This document shows, piece by piece, positions 63,546 through 64,000 of a stretch of DNA of 64,000 nt. Numbering within the stretch: the stretch's first letter is position 1; every line of letters starts with the position of its first letter. The notes under the pieces were generated by a model. That model ran no database searches. It had not been told where the DNA came from and saw only the letters and a list, made by a program, of their open reading frames with translations. The DNA comes from Branchinecta lynchi (Eukaryota; Arthropoda; Branchiopoda; Anostraca; Branchinectidae). Position numbers and translations under genes: made by a program. The DNA lies in the NCBI GenBank assembly GCA_023053575.1, contig JAKZAP010000017.1:10671501-10735500 (forward strand). The letters are read 5' to 3'.

Positions 63546-64000
63546 TAATGTTTTGGAAGGACCGATTTTTAGTAAAAAGTGTTTTCGCGAGAACCGGTTT
63601 CCGCAGGATTTCCGCTGAACACCGATTGGCGCTGAAACACACCCAAATACGACTACTCAAATTTCACTTTACTTCTTCTTGGTTCATTCAGGATTATTCG
63701 ACCCTGGTAAAAAAAAAAAAAAAATTACGATCAAGAGTGGCAACGCTGCCCTACAAAACAACACTGACTATTCTTCGCCATCTTCTTCAAATAAGTGTCG
63801 AAGCCTCGGAAGATGACTCATTCAGCCGCTTCCATTCGTTGATAAATTTCTTCCCCATTTCAGAAACAGAAAAATGTTGATAGAAGAGACCAGCTAGTTT
63901 ATCAGAACTTGAACAAACGTGTTATCTGTTTGTAGTTAGCAAGCAGAACAAACATAGAAGAGAACAATTCCCAGACAATTCATCCCTCTCGCTAGTTGGT
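63546..64000. other. No confirmed gene; possible minus-strand start near 63879
   Basis: On the minus strand ATGGGGAAG in a good context (CTGAAATGG) opens MGKKFINEWKRLNESSSEAS and TLI before a stop; it could be a first exon, but no convincing donor was seen. The 110-codon plus-strand frame at 63548-63880 crosses an A-run and has no motif. The window ends here. Confidence 0.25.

Noticed and set aside
63548..63880. 110-codon plus-strand frame
   Set aside because: It starts at the edge of a family I MITE, passes through a long A-run giving KKKKK, and has no motif.

Overview
This looks like nuclear DNA of an invertebrate animal. It has very low gene density, canonical GT-AG introns, one clearly recognisable multi-exon ESCRT-III gene (CHMP1A), decayed non-LTR retrotransposon reverse transcriptases and many non-autonomous DNA transposons. 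There is no bacterial or viral gene organisation. I cannot name the species; no sequence feature decides the phylum.

Genes. (i) On the minus strand between about 5.55 and 1.71 kb are coding-like exons of a gene I do not recognise: a first exon at 5356-5552, then 3441-3528, 3344-3401, 1897-1959 and perhaps 1714-1836. Several join in phase, and one exon is missing from my model. (ii) On the plus strand a terminal exon lies at 23282-23434 with a poly(A) signal; its gene is unrecognised. (iii) A plus-strand small ORF or first exon starts at 27270. (iv) An acidic plus-strand ORF lies at 32376-32618. (v) The CHMP1A orthologue is on the minus strand, 60263 down to 48675. Exons 2, 3 and 4 are secure and in phase. 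The start micro-exon is probable. The last exon, which should complete the C-terminal MIT-interacting motif, was not located. (vi) Weak candidates near the CHMP1A start are a plus-strand terminal-exon-like segment (60358-60469) and a divergent start codon at 60726.

Mobile and repeated DNA fill most of the rest. Three large families recur. Family A (8.15-9.55, 22.36-23.27 and 31.15-32.28 kb) carries 137-bp monomers, an ACGGAC-rich tract and a GGGATCCC palindrome. Family B (6.0-7.5, 9.8-11.2, 20.7-22.2 and 35.8-38.0 kb) carries 280-425-bp monomers, a GACGGACAG tract and a terminal GGCACTTG...CAAGTGCC hairpin. Family C (13.3-16.2 and 23.56-27.14 kb) has 28-bp inverted ends that each begin with a GTGTTGC...GCAACAC hairpin. 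Families A and B share the order: monomers, GACGGACA tract, TTGCGAT, palindrome. There are also hAT-type elements with 8-bp target duplications (34.24, 40.36, 46.72 and 61.27 kb), TA-flanked inverted-repeat elements, a GAGCGTG-ended family with 3-bp duplications, fold-back family E, and an unusual 1.87-kb inverted-repeat element in CHMP1A intron 1.

Layout: 0-5.6 kb unknown gene; 5.7-11.2 kb families K, B and A; 11.2-13.3 kb little; 13.3-16.3 kb family C; 17.3-23.3 kb families F, B and A; 23.3-27.4 kb terminal exon, family C and a new gene start; 27.5-33.6 kb repeats, acidic ORF and minisatellite; 33.6-48.6 kb MITEs, the long family B array and retroelement tails; 48.6-60.7 kb CHMP1A with repeat-filled introns; 60.9-64 kb hAT and MITE copies.
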